A DNA stretch of 64,000 nucleotides from Semisulcospira habei (GCA_036245525.1 BTPG01000001.1:220431820-220495819), one strand, 5' to 3'; numbered from the stretch's first letter, positions 51,237 to 63,619 are shown. Program-made: numbers and translations. Notes: generated by a model not told the origin, from the sequence alone.

Positions 51237-51735
51237 TATTTACTTACTTACTTACTTACGCCTGTCACCCCTCCCAGGGTATAGGCCGTCGACGAGAGAC
51301 CTCCAGCGAATCCTGTCCTGTGCTTCTCCTTCATTTTACTCCATGTGGTTCCCAGTCTCTTGATGTTTGCTTGGAGGTCTCGACGCCAGGTGTTTCTCGG
51401 CCTGCCTCTTTTCTCTTTCTCTGGGGTTTCCAAGACAATGCCTGCCTAGTGATACTGGAAGCTGGCTTTCTCAGACTGTGGACCAATCCATCCCCATCTT
51501 CTTCGCCCAATTTCATTCTCTGCTGTTATCTGCTCTGTTCTCTCCCAGAGACTGACGTTGCTGATCTTCTCTGGCCAGTGGATTTTCAAGATTCTTCTAA
51601 GGCAACTGTTTATGAAGATCTGTACTCTGTTGACTGTGGTCTTTTTTCAAACTCCAAACCTCTGCTCCACATAGGAGAACTGCTTTTACGTTTGAGTTGA
51701 AAATCCGGACTTTGGTGTGTTGTGACAGCTCTCTG
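51237..51735 (-). mobile_element. RTE-type LINE, C-terminal RT fragment and tail
   Basis: On the minus strand, across two or three frames: [73 protein letters not shown] and GTTWSKMKEK. These are the conserved end of RTE-family RT proteins. It ends in a GTAA repeat (51238-51258). A different family from the full-length RTE at 12713. Frameshifted and truncated at 51735. Confidence 0.75.
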
Positions 51736-51984
51736 GAACTCCATACTTTTTTTCAACTGGAGAAAAGCATCCTACAACACATATTATATTCCCTAACATA
51801 CACACTCAGGGAACAAGATGTAAAAAAAAATAACAAAATGGACACACCAACAATAACAAAAATGCTCACACACACATAACGACATACGATAAAACAAATA
51901 AAGAATACAGCAGACAAAGAGAACGAAATGTTGACAAAAAGAAAAATAATAAAAGTGAATGCATGTTTACAGGAATAAATGCGT

Positions 51985-52469
51985 CTTCATAGACGGCCGG
52001 AAACTACTTGCTGATTCAAAATGTGTGATGAACTGTGGGAGTTTATTCCAAAGATACGGCCCCCTTGGTATGAGAAAGACCTCTCGCCAAATGACTTAGT
52101 TCTCACAGTCGGAAAGCGTAATAGTTTTGTGTCTGCTGAGGAACGGAGCTGTCTTGAAGGTGTGTACAAATGAAGACGCTCAGAAAGATAGACAGGGCCA
52201 GTAGAAGAAGACAGACAGTTATGACAGATGGATAACTTCGCATTGTACTCTAGATATGATAGGCAACCAATGGAGTGAACGCAGGATGGGTGTGATGTGG
52301 TCTGACTTCTTTGCCTTGACAACAAGCCGTGCTGCTGAGTTCTGCACCCTATGGAGCCGATCCAGAAGGTAGTGAGAAACAGCCTCACAGGAGTGCATTG
52401 CCGTAATCGTGTCGAGACAAGACAAAGGTATGGGTTGCTGATCTGTAAGTGTCTGGAGCAACTGAGCTT
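51985..52469 (-). mobile_element. L2/CR1-group LINE, RT C-terminal fragment
   Basis: Minus-strand translation in two frames: SHYLLDRLHRVQNSAARLVV, KKSDHITPILRSLHWLPI, LSSSTGPVYLSERLHLYTPS, RQLRSSADTKLLRFPTVRT and KSFGERSFSYQG. This is the thumb and C-terminal end of an L2/CR1-type RT, the same region where the LINE at 1-1618 leaves the window. The 5' side is cut at 52469, next to a B1 element. Confidence 0.78.
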
Positions 52470-52473
52470 TTAA

Positions 52474-52668
52474 CCCCTTCATGATCACTGTCGAGAAAAA
52501 TGAACATGATTTAACTGCAAGAAGCATAGATCCTCATGAGCCCCTGCGACTGCCGGGGCTCATGAGGATCTATGCCTCTTGCTGAGACCAATTTGTGTCC
52601 ATGCTCTTTGGACAGTTGTGGCTTTCAAATTTCAGAAACAAAATGTACTTGCGTTGGCAGGGAAGGGG
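52474..52668. mobile_element. TTAA-B1 MITE, 195 bp
   Basis: TTAA at 52470-52473; right GGCAGGGAAGGGG before TTAC. Core GCAAGAAGCATAGATCCTCA faces TGAGGATCTATGCCTCTTGC. Inserted at, or defining, the truncated end of the LINE fragment. Confidence 0.75.
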
Positions 52669-52675
52669 TTACATT

Positions 52676-52735
52676 CTTCCACTACAAACACCCCCGCCCC
52701 ACCCACCCCCCGTCACCCCCCACCCCCGACCGACG
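52676..52735 (+). repeat. C-rich tract
   Basis: CACCCCCGCCCCACCCACCC and more, a low-complexity C/A stretch right after the B1 element. Confidence 0.6.
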
Positions 52736-53083
52736 CTCAAGCATCTCTCCGATGCCCAGAGATTGAATAACGGCCTAAACTCTCTATTGTTTTTTTCTTA
52801 ATTACTAGTTGCTCACTTCGGCTGCGTTTATGCTGCGTAATGGAAGGGGGGGGGGGGGATCATGCCATCAGCCTACATGTCTGCAGTATGGCCGATGACG
52901 TGATTGTGCAGCATGCACTGGTCGCACTTCACGGAACGACACAAGAAACCATTTCTGTCACAACAGTTAAACCTTTCGTGAGTGTCAGTCCTTTTTATTT
53001 GCTCCCAGTCCCACGCTCAACTCGAAATTACACACTCAATTTTCGGAGCAGCTTGGGCAGATTTTGGTCAGCAGCCGGTGCAG

Positions 53084-53142
53084 AATCTCACAAGCGATTG
53101 CTGCTGCAGGGGCTCATGAGAATCTATGCCTCTTGCCGATGG
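53084..53142. mobile_element. TTAA-B core, degenerate
   Basis: CAGAATCTCACAAGCGATTG, then GCTGCAGGGGCTCATGAG and AATCTATGCCTCTTGCCG. The left arm is worn; the right arm is good. Confidence 0.5.
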
Positions 53143-53269
53143 AAGAGTATGGTCGAGGGATTGTAAAAATTCACCTTACGATGCCGTGACTTTCGAAACC
53201 GGTTACGTTTTAGAACTGAAAATGACTTTTTAAATCCTCGTACAGGTCGCAGAATTATTATAAAGTTAA

Positions 53270-53326
53270 CGCATTCGAGACGAGCCGCTTATGCCGCGTA
53301 TCCGGAGGCGGTACGTCTCGAATGAG
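53270..53326. mobile_element. TTAA-F micro-MITE, 57 bp
   Basis: Exact TTAA at 53266-53269 and 53327-53330. CGCATTCGAGACGAGCCGC faces GGCGGTACGTCTCGAATGAG with TTATGCCGCGTATCC between. One of the shortest TTAA-bounded elements here; relatives are at 62062 and the right end at 41503. Confidence 0.72.
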
Positions 53327-53473
53327 TTAAGCTATGACACGTACTGCTCTCCATGTTTTGCAATTCACGCTGGAAGTAAAAACGGCGTCCTTTCCGCAAC
53401 CTAATTTTCTGACCTGACAAGGTCGACGATTCCCTCATTTTCTTGCTAACACCTGCAGTTCCGTCTTCCTTCC

Positions 53474-53540
53474 GTCTGCAGAGGCGTAGACGTTCTTGAC
53501 TCCCTGCAGCTTGTTGAGGCTCTGGAGGGTGTATGCCCTC
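53474..53540. mobile_element. TTAA-B core, degenerate
   Basis: GTCTGCAGAGGCGTAGACGT and CTTGACTCCCTGCAGC, then TTGAGGCTCTGGAGGG and GTATGCCCTC. Weak pairing. Confidence 0.35.
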
Positions 53541-53769
53541 AGAACGAATAAGGCACAGGCCCATCAACGTCAGTTCTTCTCAAGTGCAATGTATTCACTG
53601 ATGCAGATTGGTTCCTACTTTACACCCCTTCCACCTGTATCGAAGTAGCATAGATCACGGTGTGCCCCAGCAGAAAGCGCTGAGTCACAAGGTCGGAGCC
53701 TTTTGTCTCAAGAGTCATAGATACTCAAAAGAGAGGGCCGGGTTTATTTGGAGTATTGCCACTTGACAA

Positions 53770-53835
53770 TGCAAGCGGCCTAGAGCCTCATGGGCCCCGG
53801 CACATTGCAGGGGCTCCTGAGGATCGAGGCCTCAG
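53770..53835. mobile_element. TTAA-B core variant
   Basis: GCAAGCGGCCTAGAGCCTCA and TGGGCCCCGGCAC face GCAGGGGCTCCTGAGG and ATCGAGGCCTC. Pairing kept with GGCCT/AGGCC instead of GGCAT/ATGCC. Confidence 0.45.
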
Positions 53836-54069
53836 TGTCGCTCGGTCAAGTACTATCAATACAAAAAACACGTCTATTTGTTTCTTAGACAGACGAGGTT
53901 GCATGCACGTCAGCAAACGCTCAAGAGTCATAGACGTTTTTTTCATTTTTGCCTCCCTGGCATGCCCTTGGCGTATTGCTCTGTTTATATCCATAAGTTC
54001 CCAAAGAAGAGGAGAATATCTGTTGATCAAGCTGTCATGGATTCAGAGACACAGTTTCCTCCTGCTCCC

Positions 54070-54165
54070 TTGAAGGGTATCACCAGACGGAATAGCTTGA
54101 CGCCTAGAAGCGCCAAGCTATTCTGGTGATACCCTTCAACTATCTTAGTCGATCAGGTCTCTGAA
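54070..54165. mobile_element. TTAA-C core with a rewritten stem
   Basis: TTGAAGGGTATCACCAGACG and AATAGCTTGACGCC face GGCGCCAAGCTATTC and TGGTGATACCCTTCAAC. The GTATCACC/GGTGATAC pair is unique to this copy yet complementary. No TTAA found. Confidence 0.6.
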
Positions 54166-54516
54166 TGCGCCATGGCTAAATGCATATTCTTTCATTGTGT
54201 GGTGTTTTTATCCTTTGCGCCATCCTCATTTGGTGGAGGTTGTGTGTCTTTCTGTCTACGACCTTACTGACATCTTCCAATTTCACGCCCCCTACATCTT
54301 TAATGTGCAGGTCCGGTAACTCCTGTCGGTTTGTGATTATCTGCCCCTTTGTCTGTCCCTGTGGCGTAGTTTTGACTTAGTTCGGTAGTCCTGTGGGTAT
54401 ACACTGTGTGATGTAAATATTTTACTTGCAGGCAACAGTTGCAGATAGGTCGTCCCCCAGAAAAGCAGAAGGGTAGTACTTGGGAATGCGGCTGGTACAA
54501 GAGAGAGAGAAATGAA

Positions 54517-55382
<866 letters not shown>

Positions 55383-55384
55383 TT

Positions 55385-55401
55385 GAGAGAGAGAAAGAGA
55401 C

Positions 55402-55492
<91 letters not shown>

Positions 55493-55497
55493 GAGAA
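55385..55497. repeat. (GA)n microsatellite
   Basis: GA run with a few single-base interruptions, joined to the 5' cut of the LINE fragment. Confidence 0.95.
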
Positions 55498-55502
55498 TGA
55501 GA

Positions 55503-55660
55503 TGAATGAATGAATGAATGAATGAATGAATGAATGAATGAATGAATGAATGAATGAATGATACTTTATTTCTCAAGGATGGAAACAATAGGCGCACAGG
55601 CCTCTTTTCATGTTTGTCCTTGCTAAACTACAACATTAAAAGCAACATTAAAACAATATG
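55503..55660 (-). mobile_element. Second LINE 3' end with (GAAT)n tail
   Basis: A (GAAT)n run at 55503-55560, then ACTTTATTTCTCAAGGATG and CATGTTTGTCCTTGCTAAAC, matches 54526-54600 of the neighbouring LINE fragment (ACTTTATTTTTCAAGGAT, CATGTCCTTGCTAAGC). Read on the minus strand this is the last 100 bases of the element and its tail. Confidence 0.7.
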
Positions 55661-55743
55661 TTAACAGCACGAAACAAGCGGCTACACCCACAGGTCACTT
55701 GTGTTACATTCCGATACAAGTTCCAAACTCGCTGGATTACACA

Positions 55744-56798
<1,055 letters not shown>

Positions 56799-56868
56799 GT
56801 GTGCTGGTCTGTAATATTGGACCTTACGGTCGTAGGCCGTAAGGTCCAAAATTACAGACCAACGCACA
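56799..56868. mobile_element. HP-A hairpin
   Basis: GTGTGCTGGTCTGTAATATT and GGACCTTACGG face CCGTAAGGTCC and AAAATTACAGACCAACGCAC. GTAAT/ATTAC replaces GTGAT/ATCAC in both arms. Confidence 0.75.
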
Positions 56869-57097
56869 TTCAGTCTTTTCGTAACTAAAGTGTTTTAGAT
56901 TGAGAGTTGCGGTGAGTGTCTTCCTGGACAAAATGACACTGTTTAGAATCGATGTAAAATGAGAAAATAATGTTTGGCGTTTTGCGTTGCACAGCATTAC
57001 AACCACTAAATCTGTCTGTAACTAAGAACTTTCACGCCATGTTTTCAAAGCTTAGAAAATGGAGAGTGACTGAAAGATTGGTTCTTCTTGATCAAAT

Positions 57098-57170
57098 GTA
57101 TGCCGCTGGTCTGTGATATTTTCCCCGTTCGGCCTAGTGTATTTTAAGTCCAGAATCCCAGAACCGCACC
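57098..57170. mobile_element. HP-A hairpin, degenerate
   Basis: GTATGCCGCTGGTCTGTGAT, then AAGTCCAGAATCCCAGAACC. Pairing mostly lost in the middle. Confidence 0.45.
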
Positions 57171-57293
57171 GAAACGGTCATTCCGAACACTGAAGAGCGT
57201 GTATCTCCAGGACGTTTAATTACTGTGGTAAATTAAATCATCAAAAAGTTGTCAATATCCATTTTTCAAAGGAATCTGTCCTAATGTTTGTAA

Positions 57294-57360
57294 TCTGCAA
57301 AAAGCATAAAGTTTCATAAGCCCCTGCATCTGCATTTATGAAAATCTGTGCGTCTTGCTT
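57294..57360. mobile_element. TTAA-B core variant
   Basis: CTGCAAAAAGCATAAAGTTT and CATAAGCCCCTGCA face TGCATTTATGAAAATC and TGTGCGTCTTGC. The right arm is missing part of the GGGGC tip. Confidence 0.45.
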
Positions 57361-57733
57361 AAAGTGCTTGGAGCGGTCGCATCTCTGTTCCTTAGAAGAT
57401 GAAATAAGTGGGCGAGGTTAAATCCTGTGCATATATGTGTGCGATGCGATTATTTGGTACTGGCTTAGGAGACGGTTTGATTCTGGTAAGGCTGATAACT
57501 TGATGGAAGGGAAGGAGAATGCTGGATGCTGGCCAAGAGAGATTATTGGATGCTTCTCCAAGGGCCGCAACTGAAAATCAAATCTCGATCACTCGTTTTT
57601 ACAGCCAAGGTGTTGGGAAGATTACTGGGAGTTTCTGAATGTCCGGTTTATAATGGCAAACCTGGATCTAGTCGAATACTTCACCCGACGACTTTGTCTT
57701 TAGGAGGATGGAAATAAGTAGATCTACACTTAT

Positions 57734-57802
57734 AGCAGAAGGCATAGATATTCATAAGCCCCTGCGAAAGTAGGGGCTTATGAAAATCTATGTCTCTTGC
57801 GG
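57734..57802. mobile_element. TTAA-B core variant, intact hairpin
   Basis: TAGCAGAAGGCATAGATATT and CATAAGCCCCTGC face AGGGGCTTATGAAAATC and TATGTCTCTTGCGGG; CATAAG/CTTATG in both arms. A right-arm fragment, GAGGCTCGTGAGAATC, follows at 57882. Confidence 0.6.
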
Positions 57803-58162
57803 GGGAAATGGTCTCTTAAGGCTGTAGTAATAGAAATGGAATCGAGAAGGAAGAGAATTTAAATAACCTCCTTCGGTAGCAGAGGCTCGTGAGAATCTAT
57901 TGCTCGTGCAGGGGTAAGGATCTTGCTGATCAAGACAGCCGACTGTAGTAATGGAAAAGAAATCAAGAAAGGGGGAGAACCCGGAAATGTCACGTGATCA
58001 GACTAGGGAAACGGAGAGTTGTCCGTCTGACGTGGGAGGGCGGCCCGTGCTACTTTGCGGCTGAACATCCAAATCTGTTCATTCCATCATCCCGTACCCA
58101 CACACACACAATCAAATACTAGCTCTCAAACCTGCAGAAGTTCCTCGAGCATCGTCGATCTG

Positions 58163-58271
58163 CCCAGTAAGCATCGGTCCTCGGGCCGATGTCAGCCGCA
58201 TTGGGCCCGCGCACGACTGTGCGCGGGCCCACTGCGGCTGTCGTCGGCCCGACAGTGCTTTGCTTAATGGG
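58163..58271. mobile_element. HP-E GC-rich hairpin, 109 bp
   Basis: CCCAGTAAGCATCGGTCCTC, GGGCCGATGTCAGCCGCA and TTGGGCCCGCGCAC face GTGCGCGGGCCCACTGCG and GCTGTCGTCGGCCCGAC, ending GCTTAATGGG. The TAAGC and GCTTA ends pair. Confidence 0.72.
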
Positions 58272-58443
58272 TGAGGACTGTCGCCGGTTATTTGGGCCGG
58301 TTGCGTTTTCGTGTATCTCAGTTCTAGAATAAAATCAGGTCGGTCACATACTAAAACTGACCATATCATTTTCAAGCACTGAGTTTGAGCTAGCATAATC
58401 GATTCATTTTCCGCCAGTTTGATTTACAGTGAGTTAATCTGCA

Positions 58444-58560
58444 TTTATTTCCAAAAGCCAGTTTGTCCACTTTTGAGAAAAGTGAGATTTTTGTTGTTAT
58501 ACAATGAAAATCTCATTTTCTCAAAAAATGGACAGACTCGCTTTCAGTTTGCCAAATAAA
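58444..58560. mobile_element. HP-H element with outer arms
   Basis: TTTATTTCCAAAAGCCAG and TTTGTCCACTTTTGAGAAAA face TTTTCTCAAAAAATGGACAG and TTTCAGTTTGCCAAATAAA; centre AGTGAGATTTTT facing AAAATCTCATTT. Confidence 0.6.
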
Positions 58561-58577
58561 GGCAGTAATTAAGTCTG

Positions 58578-58608
<31 letters not shown>

Positions 58609-58656
58609 CCGTATCGCTCTATACTGTAAGGTCGCAAACCATAGACCAGCACACGC
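58578..58656. repeat. (GAT)n microsatellite and a half HP-A element
   Basis: GAT repeats at 58578-58605. CTGTAAGGTCGCAAACC and ATAGACCAGCACACG (58625-58656) is the right arm of HP-A without its left arm. Confidence 0.7.
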
Positions 58657-58767
58657 GTCAAAAGCTTTTATCGATCGTGCATTATGCAAGCAAGCAAACG
58701 TTGGACAAGCCTATCACACCTTCCTCTTTTTGAATTGAAAGCCGTATACTATTGACCACCGGAGTGG

Positions 58768-58833
58768 CACAGATATAAATTGTCCTCATGAGCCCCTGCA
58801 TTAGCAGGCGCTCATGAGGATCTATGCTTATTG
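58768..58833. mobile_element. TTAA-B core, partly eroded
   Basis: CACAGATATAAATTGTCCTC and ATGAGCCCCTGC face GCAGGCGCTCATGAGG and ATCTATGC. The inner stem is intact and the outer stem weak. Confidence 0.5.
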
Positions 58834-59309
58834 TATTAAAAATGCCTTGTTTTAACAACACCGTCTTAATATCTCAGATTAGTTTGTCTGAACTGAAGCG
58901 AAGCTGGCATGTATAACTTTACAAACTGACGGAAGATACACATGTACAATAATGAATTGTGCATTTTTTCTCAGCGTCCATGTTCAGACATCCCATAATA
59001 TAATTTATGCGCATCCTGATTAAAGTGCTAAAAGCGAGCCAACGTGCTCTCAATCAAGCAGCCAGTATTCAGCTTGGGGCAAGGCCGGAAGGCGTTAGCG
59101 GGCGATAACTCTGCATGCCTGTTCTCATGTTTGATTGGCATGTCTGCCTGCGCTCCCCTTACCTCATGTTGTTATAAGATTGACCGAAACAGTCAACGTC
59201 AGTCCAAACCCCGACGGGTTCCTCAGTTCAGGCCACTGAAATACTTTTTGGTCATTGCTTGAAACCGTCGGTACTGCAAACATTACCGATGGTAGCGTCA
59301 ACAAATCGG
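58834..59309. other. No recognisable feature
   Basis: No supported gene or repeat. Confidence 0.4.
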
Positions 59310-59313
59310 TTAA

Positions 59314-59802
59314 CCCATTTAGTCCCACGGATGCATTTCCCAAATAACGTAAAGGCCCACTACCGCCGTAACTGTTCCGGCCAAAGATACACTTCTGTAA
59401 CAGATGGTTACGAAACGCTACATACAGGTCTAGTTATTCTAAGTGGTTCATTTAGGCACAGGCCAGTCCAGTTCAGCACACGTCGTCTGTATATCAAGTA
59501 ACCTGACATTGACTCCACTCCGTTCTAGAAATACAACGCTATACGTGCGAGAAACATAGTAAAAATAGATTGACACACTAACGGCAGCGCAGAATAAGTA
59601 AGTGCGATTACGCGTGTGCTTTTGCTGCGTGTCCAAACTGCTGTTCATTATGTGCGTCGACAAGGCATAACACTGGAAACACAAATAGTGCTGAAATGCG
59701 TCTTCAACTCAGATTTATGCGTAATGGTACTTTAACGACTATGTACCTGTTGCAGGAGGTGGACTGACCATGATAATTGAAGGGTAGTGCCGGATTAGCT
59801 TA
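59314..59802. mobile_element. TTAA-C element, interrupted and truncated
   Basis: TTAA at 59310-59313, then CCCATTTAGTCCCACGGAT (left terminus, as in 40850 reversed). After about 370 unrelated bases the C sequence resumes, TTTAACGACTATGTACC and CAGGAGGTGGACTGACCATG, and stops at CCGGATTAGCTTAG. The intervening segment is unidentified. Confidence 0.5.
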
Positions 59803-60078
59803 GAAGAACGCGCTTTTCATGTTTTTCTCCAGTGCAACCGATGTGGTGAAGTTTGGAGGTTTCACTCATAAATGTACCCACTTCATTTGCACCCAACGCC
59901 TTCCCGTTCTACCCAGCGAGTTACTTCTTGTGGCTTTGGTACCGCACCGCTATTGGCGTTTCACCAACATTCTCAGAGCACCTTAATCTTTTTTATGTAA
60001 AAAGTCACATGTGTGTTTTCCCTCTAAAAACATTGTAGGTACTATAACTCCCTCTAAATGTTATAACTTTTTGCACAG

Positions 60079-60223
60079 AAACAACATCCGCCGTAAGCCT
60101 GGGTGCCCCTACCACTGGAAGTATCTCGCCGGGTGCAAATACGCTGGTGCATTCCCACCGAACTCTACCCCGTCAGAATCGGCCTTTTACCGTATCGACC
60201 TCATTAATGAGGTAGAAAAATGA
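60079..60223 (+). other. Weak candidate terminal exon (47 codons) with poly-A signal
   Basis: ACTTTTTGCACAG ends at 60078, an acceptor-like site. The frame NNIRRKPGCPYHWKYLAGC, KYAGAFPPNSTPSESAF, YRIDLINEVEK ends in TGA at 60221-60223, and ATTAAA lies 107 bases on at 60330-60335. Third codon positions are GC-rich against AT-rich flanks. No domain is recognised and no upstream exon is identified with confidence; it may be chance. Confidence 0.22.
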
Positions 60224-60672
60224 GGTCGACATACATTTACTGTAACTTGATTAAGGCTCATAGTGACAACACCTTTCTCGGCTCTAGAACCGAATGCTAA
60301 TGCCGGGTAGATTTTCTTGTGTGCTTCATATTAAAGAAATTATGCCCATCACTGAAATGAGTGCACTTTAAGCGAGTTCGCTAAACGAGTGTTAAAAAGC
60401 AGGTACGCAATCGCAGATCCAAGTCACGTGATGCATGTCTAATGAGGTTGGCGCTATACGTTTGTGTTTACGTCCGATAGCGTCAGCATTTGCCGCTGAT
60501 AACGTCATCGTCTTCTGCGAAAAAGTATCTTGATAACATCATGACAGAAGTTTTCGCGCACCGCCAATTTGGAAACATGCGTATAGCTTTTAAGGAAGGA
60601 GCGGGCCGGGATAAAACTGAAACATAATCAAGTTATCATCGCGGCGGTACTTTTTTTGCCTTCCTAACTTAA

Positions 60673-60878
60673 CTCATTCTACCCCAGACACATCACAGCA
60701 AGATAAGGATCGACCATAATAGTTCAAGGGTGATGCCAGAATAGCTTGGCGCCCAAGGGCGCCAAGCTATTCTGGCATCACCCTTGAACTATCATGGTCG
60801 ATCTGTGTCCTGCACTGCAATGCAGTCTTCAGAGGACAACGGCAAAATTGAAGGATTTCGGTGTTGGGGTAGAATGAG
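60673..60878. mobile_element. TTAA-C MITE, 206 bp, intact ends
   Basis: TTAA at 60669-60672 and 60879-60882. Termini CTCATTCTACCCCAGACAC and GTTGGGGTAGAATGAG. Core GGGTGATGCCAGAATAGC and TTGGCGCCCAAGGGCGCCAA with its complement. Same orientation and subtype as 3755. Confidence 0.85.
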
Positions 60879-60916
60879 TTAAGGTGTTTCCCGGTGTTAC
60901 GCGCCAGAAAAATCCC

Positions 60917-61094
60917 TACGCCAGATTGACCCTCGGTCACTTTTGGTGTACTCAGGATCGACCTGGGTCACTTTGTCGTAGTAGTTTTGCCTAAGGGAAA
61001 TAACACGCATATAAAATGACGTGCCTTATCGACCGGAATCACTTTGAATTACACCCACGGGCATATGCCAAGTGATCCTGGTCGATCTGGCGTT
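60917..61094. mobile_element. Inverted-repeat element, 26-bp arms
   Basis: TACGCCAGATTGACCCTCGG and TCACTTTTGG face CCAAGTGATCCTGGTCGATC and TGGCGTT with about 125 bases between. Motifs ATCGACC and TCACTT recur inside. Confidence 0.5.
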
Positions 61095-61220
61095 TTCGTC
61101 ATTGTATCGTTTAACGAGTTCGACTGTAAAAAGGTCACAGTTTCCAAACGTTATCAATTCATCTTGTTCTTCTTTTGATTTTACTCTAACTCGATTTCAC
61201 GTATCAAGTTGACACCATTT

Positions 61221-61395
61221 TATGGTCATATTCTGCCCCAGAACCGAAATCCCCAAATTTTGAAGTCACCTTCTGAAGAACTGTATTACAATTCTACAGA
61301 CAGGTCGAGCAAGATAGTTCAAGGGTGGTGCCAGAATAGCTTTGGGCCGTCATGCTCGATCCATGTCTTGCTGTTGTGTGTCGGGGCTGAATGAG
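61221..61395. mobile_element. TTAA-C element, right arm shortened
   Basis: The left TATTCTGCCCCAGAACCG lacks a clean TTAA; the right GTCGGGGCTGAATGAG is followed by TTAA (61396-61399). CAAGATAGTTCAAGGGTGG and CCAGAATAGCTTTGGGC run straight into CCGTCATGCTCGATCC, so most of the right stem is deleted. Confidence 0.55.
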
Positions 61396-61399
61396 TTAA

Positions 61400-62057
61400 A
61401 TGCCACTAGTACGGTCTATGTAGTCATTCTCGGATTACGCCTGATTAGACGTCATGTTGTCAGCACAAGATATGTTTATGACTAAACATTTTGGAGGATT
61501 CAAACGGCACACGCTTTAGTTTACGGTTAGCCATGAACTTTCCTGGCTCGGGGAAAATTCTGATGCATGTCGCGAGAAATGGATAGATTGTAATGGCTCA
61601 CATAAAAATTAGCACTGCTCTTAAGCAGACAGCCAACAGGTTAATGTAACTGTCCCAAAACTGTAAATCGCAGCGGGGGAAAAAAATATACGGCTCTATT
61701 TATCATTTTTGCGCCTAAATTGTTAGCGCATGAAAACCAGCTACGCAAATAAGGCTGCGCATGAAAACGTCATAGTGTGCAGGTGTATTAGCTAACGGCT
61801 TTACGCTGAAATGACCGATAGGCACAATTCAATTTGTATCTCCACTAACACCGGGACTCTCATTTCAGAGTGGTATACTCAGTACATCATACTAATACAG
61901 GATGTGTTTACCATTACTACGTTATTGCATCGACTTTTCTATCGCTGAATCGGATGCGCAGCATACTGTTGTATAATTGTAACAATAATTCTATGTCCTT
62001 GCGTACCACATGGTGAGGCCTCCTGCAGAGTCCAACTGTTGCACGAACAATACTTCA
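61400..62057. other. No recognisable feature
   Basis: No supported gene, hairpin or repeat. Confidence 0.45.
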
Positions 62058-62061
62058 TTAA

Positions 62062-62133
62062 CTCATTCGAGACGTGCCGCATCCGGATACGCAGCTAATG
62101 CCGCGTATCCGGATGTGGCACGTCTCGAATGTA
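62062..62133. mobile_element. TTAA-F MITE, about 72 bp, near-perfect palindrome
   Basis: TTAA at 62058-62061, then CTCATTCGAGACGTGCCGC and ATCCGGATACGC face GCGTATCCGGATGTGGCACG and TCTCGAATG; the right TTAA is lost (TATC). Confidence 0.7.
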
Positions 62134-62359
62134 TCCAAAGTCTGTACTCCAGCCACAAAGATTCTCATGAGCCATGGGTAAAACAATGAGGAAACGCCTT
62201 CCGCAGATGAATCGGTTTGGCTGAATCCAGTGAATGTGTGGACTGTGTGCATTTATTGAATTACGTTTTTCATGTGGATAACTTCTGCCTGGTGTTCACT
62301 ACATCCAGGCAGTGAAGATGTGTAATACAACAGAAACTGGTTTGAGCGACCACCCTTTT

Positions 62360-62520
62360 CAGTGATAAAGACCATCATTTAGGTGGCTGTAGCAAATGAT
62401 GGTTTTTATTGACAGGTGACACTTTTTGCCCTTCAAGACTTCTCTTGTGAGAGCATCTGTCCTTTTTAAGAACACTTTTTTTCCTGCAAAAAGGTGTTTG
62501 CTCAAAACAGGTTCCGCTGA
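62360..62520. mobile_element. HP-K element, copy 2
   Basis: AAAGACCATCATTTAGGTGG faces AAATGATGGTTTTTATTGAC; then CAGGTGACACTTTTTGCCC and GTGTTTGCTCAAAACAGG match the arm pieces of the K element at 2676-2975. Confidence 0.5.
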
Positions 62521-62568
62521 AGTGTAATAAATAAACTGAGCCTGACTCCGTGACTTTAATCAATACAG

Positions 62569-62612
62569 GTGTGCTAGTTGGCAGTAGCCCAAAATCGTAG
62601 ACCCAGCACACA
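62569..62612. mobile_element. HP-A half copy
   Basis: GTGCTAGTTGGCAGTAGCCC and AAAATCGTAGACCCAGCACA: the right arm is recognisable, the left arm is not. Confidence 0.4.
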
Positions 62613-62893
62613 CTATTTTTACTAAATACCTATGTTCCTATGCCCTCCCACATTTTATTTCTCCCCCATCAACCTCCTCTTTGTACGGCACCCCCACCCT
62701 CGCACACGCACCACGATCCCGGATAAAGCCATTTCATATCAAACGATAAACATCTCCGCTTTTACTGTTTCAGATAACTGCCCAAGTTCGTATAGTGGAT
62801 ATAAAGTACTCCTGATCACTGTCAGTTGTTGCCCGGACATTAACCAATCTGACTGGTCGACTGGCAAGACTAAAGGTACGTGTGTTGTTGAAA

Positions 62894-62963
62894 TGTGTGC
62901 TGGGCTGTGATTTTGGACCCTACTGCTTATAGCCGTAAGGTCCAAAATCACATCCCAGCACAT
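62894..62963. mobile_element. HP-A hairpin
   Basis: TGTGTGCTGGGCTGTGATTT faces AAATCACATCCCAGCACA. GGGCTGTG/CACATCCC differs from GGTCTGTG/CACAGACC at a paired position. Confidence 0.75.
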
Positions 62964-63534
62964 TTTTTTTAAATAATGTATGTGGATGCGCGTCTCGTTC
63001 ATAACCTGTGCTTTCTTCATTTCTGGTATTCTCTTATCGTACCTATAGCCATAAAGTATACACAAGCGGAATAACTCGGCGCTTGACAAAACACGTAACA
63101 AGCAATTAGATCCATTTGCTTCTTCTTTATGGGCCTTTGAAGTTCTTATGGCCATAAATCCTGATGGCCTTACAGCACCAAATTGCCAGTGATCGTCAAT
63201 ACAAAGCCTAAAGTAAGCGACACTCCCATCCTAATATATTTGGAGTGTCATATTCGTTATAAATTGTCCTTGCCGTAGTTGTGCATTAATTGTTATGCGG
63301 GCCTGGTGTAAGAAAATCGTAACTTCAGATCTAAACATAACGTGAAGGGTTGCGGGTAGGATTTAGCGGGTTGTACAAATAGATTTCAATGCAAGCAGTT
63401 CAGGCGTGGATTTTGTGTTATGTGCGATGATGATGATGATAATACATTAGGAAATCGTTGCGGTGCCGCGCAACATAAAAGGACTGAAGAACATTAAACA
63501 CATTAAAATCAAAATATAATTAAGCTACTAACGT

Positions 63535-63536
<2 letters not shown>
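62964..63536. other. No recognisable feature
   Basis: Only a small hairpin (GACACTCCCATCC and GGAGTGTC, 63219-63251) and a short GAT run near 63427. No gene. Confidence 0.45.

Positions 63537-63619
<83 letters not shown>

Noticed and set aside
62739..63155. 138-codon minus-strand frame
   Set aside because: Runs through an HP-A hairpin (62894-62963); no recognisable domain.
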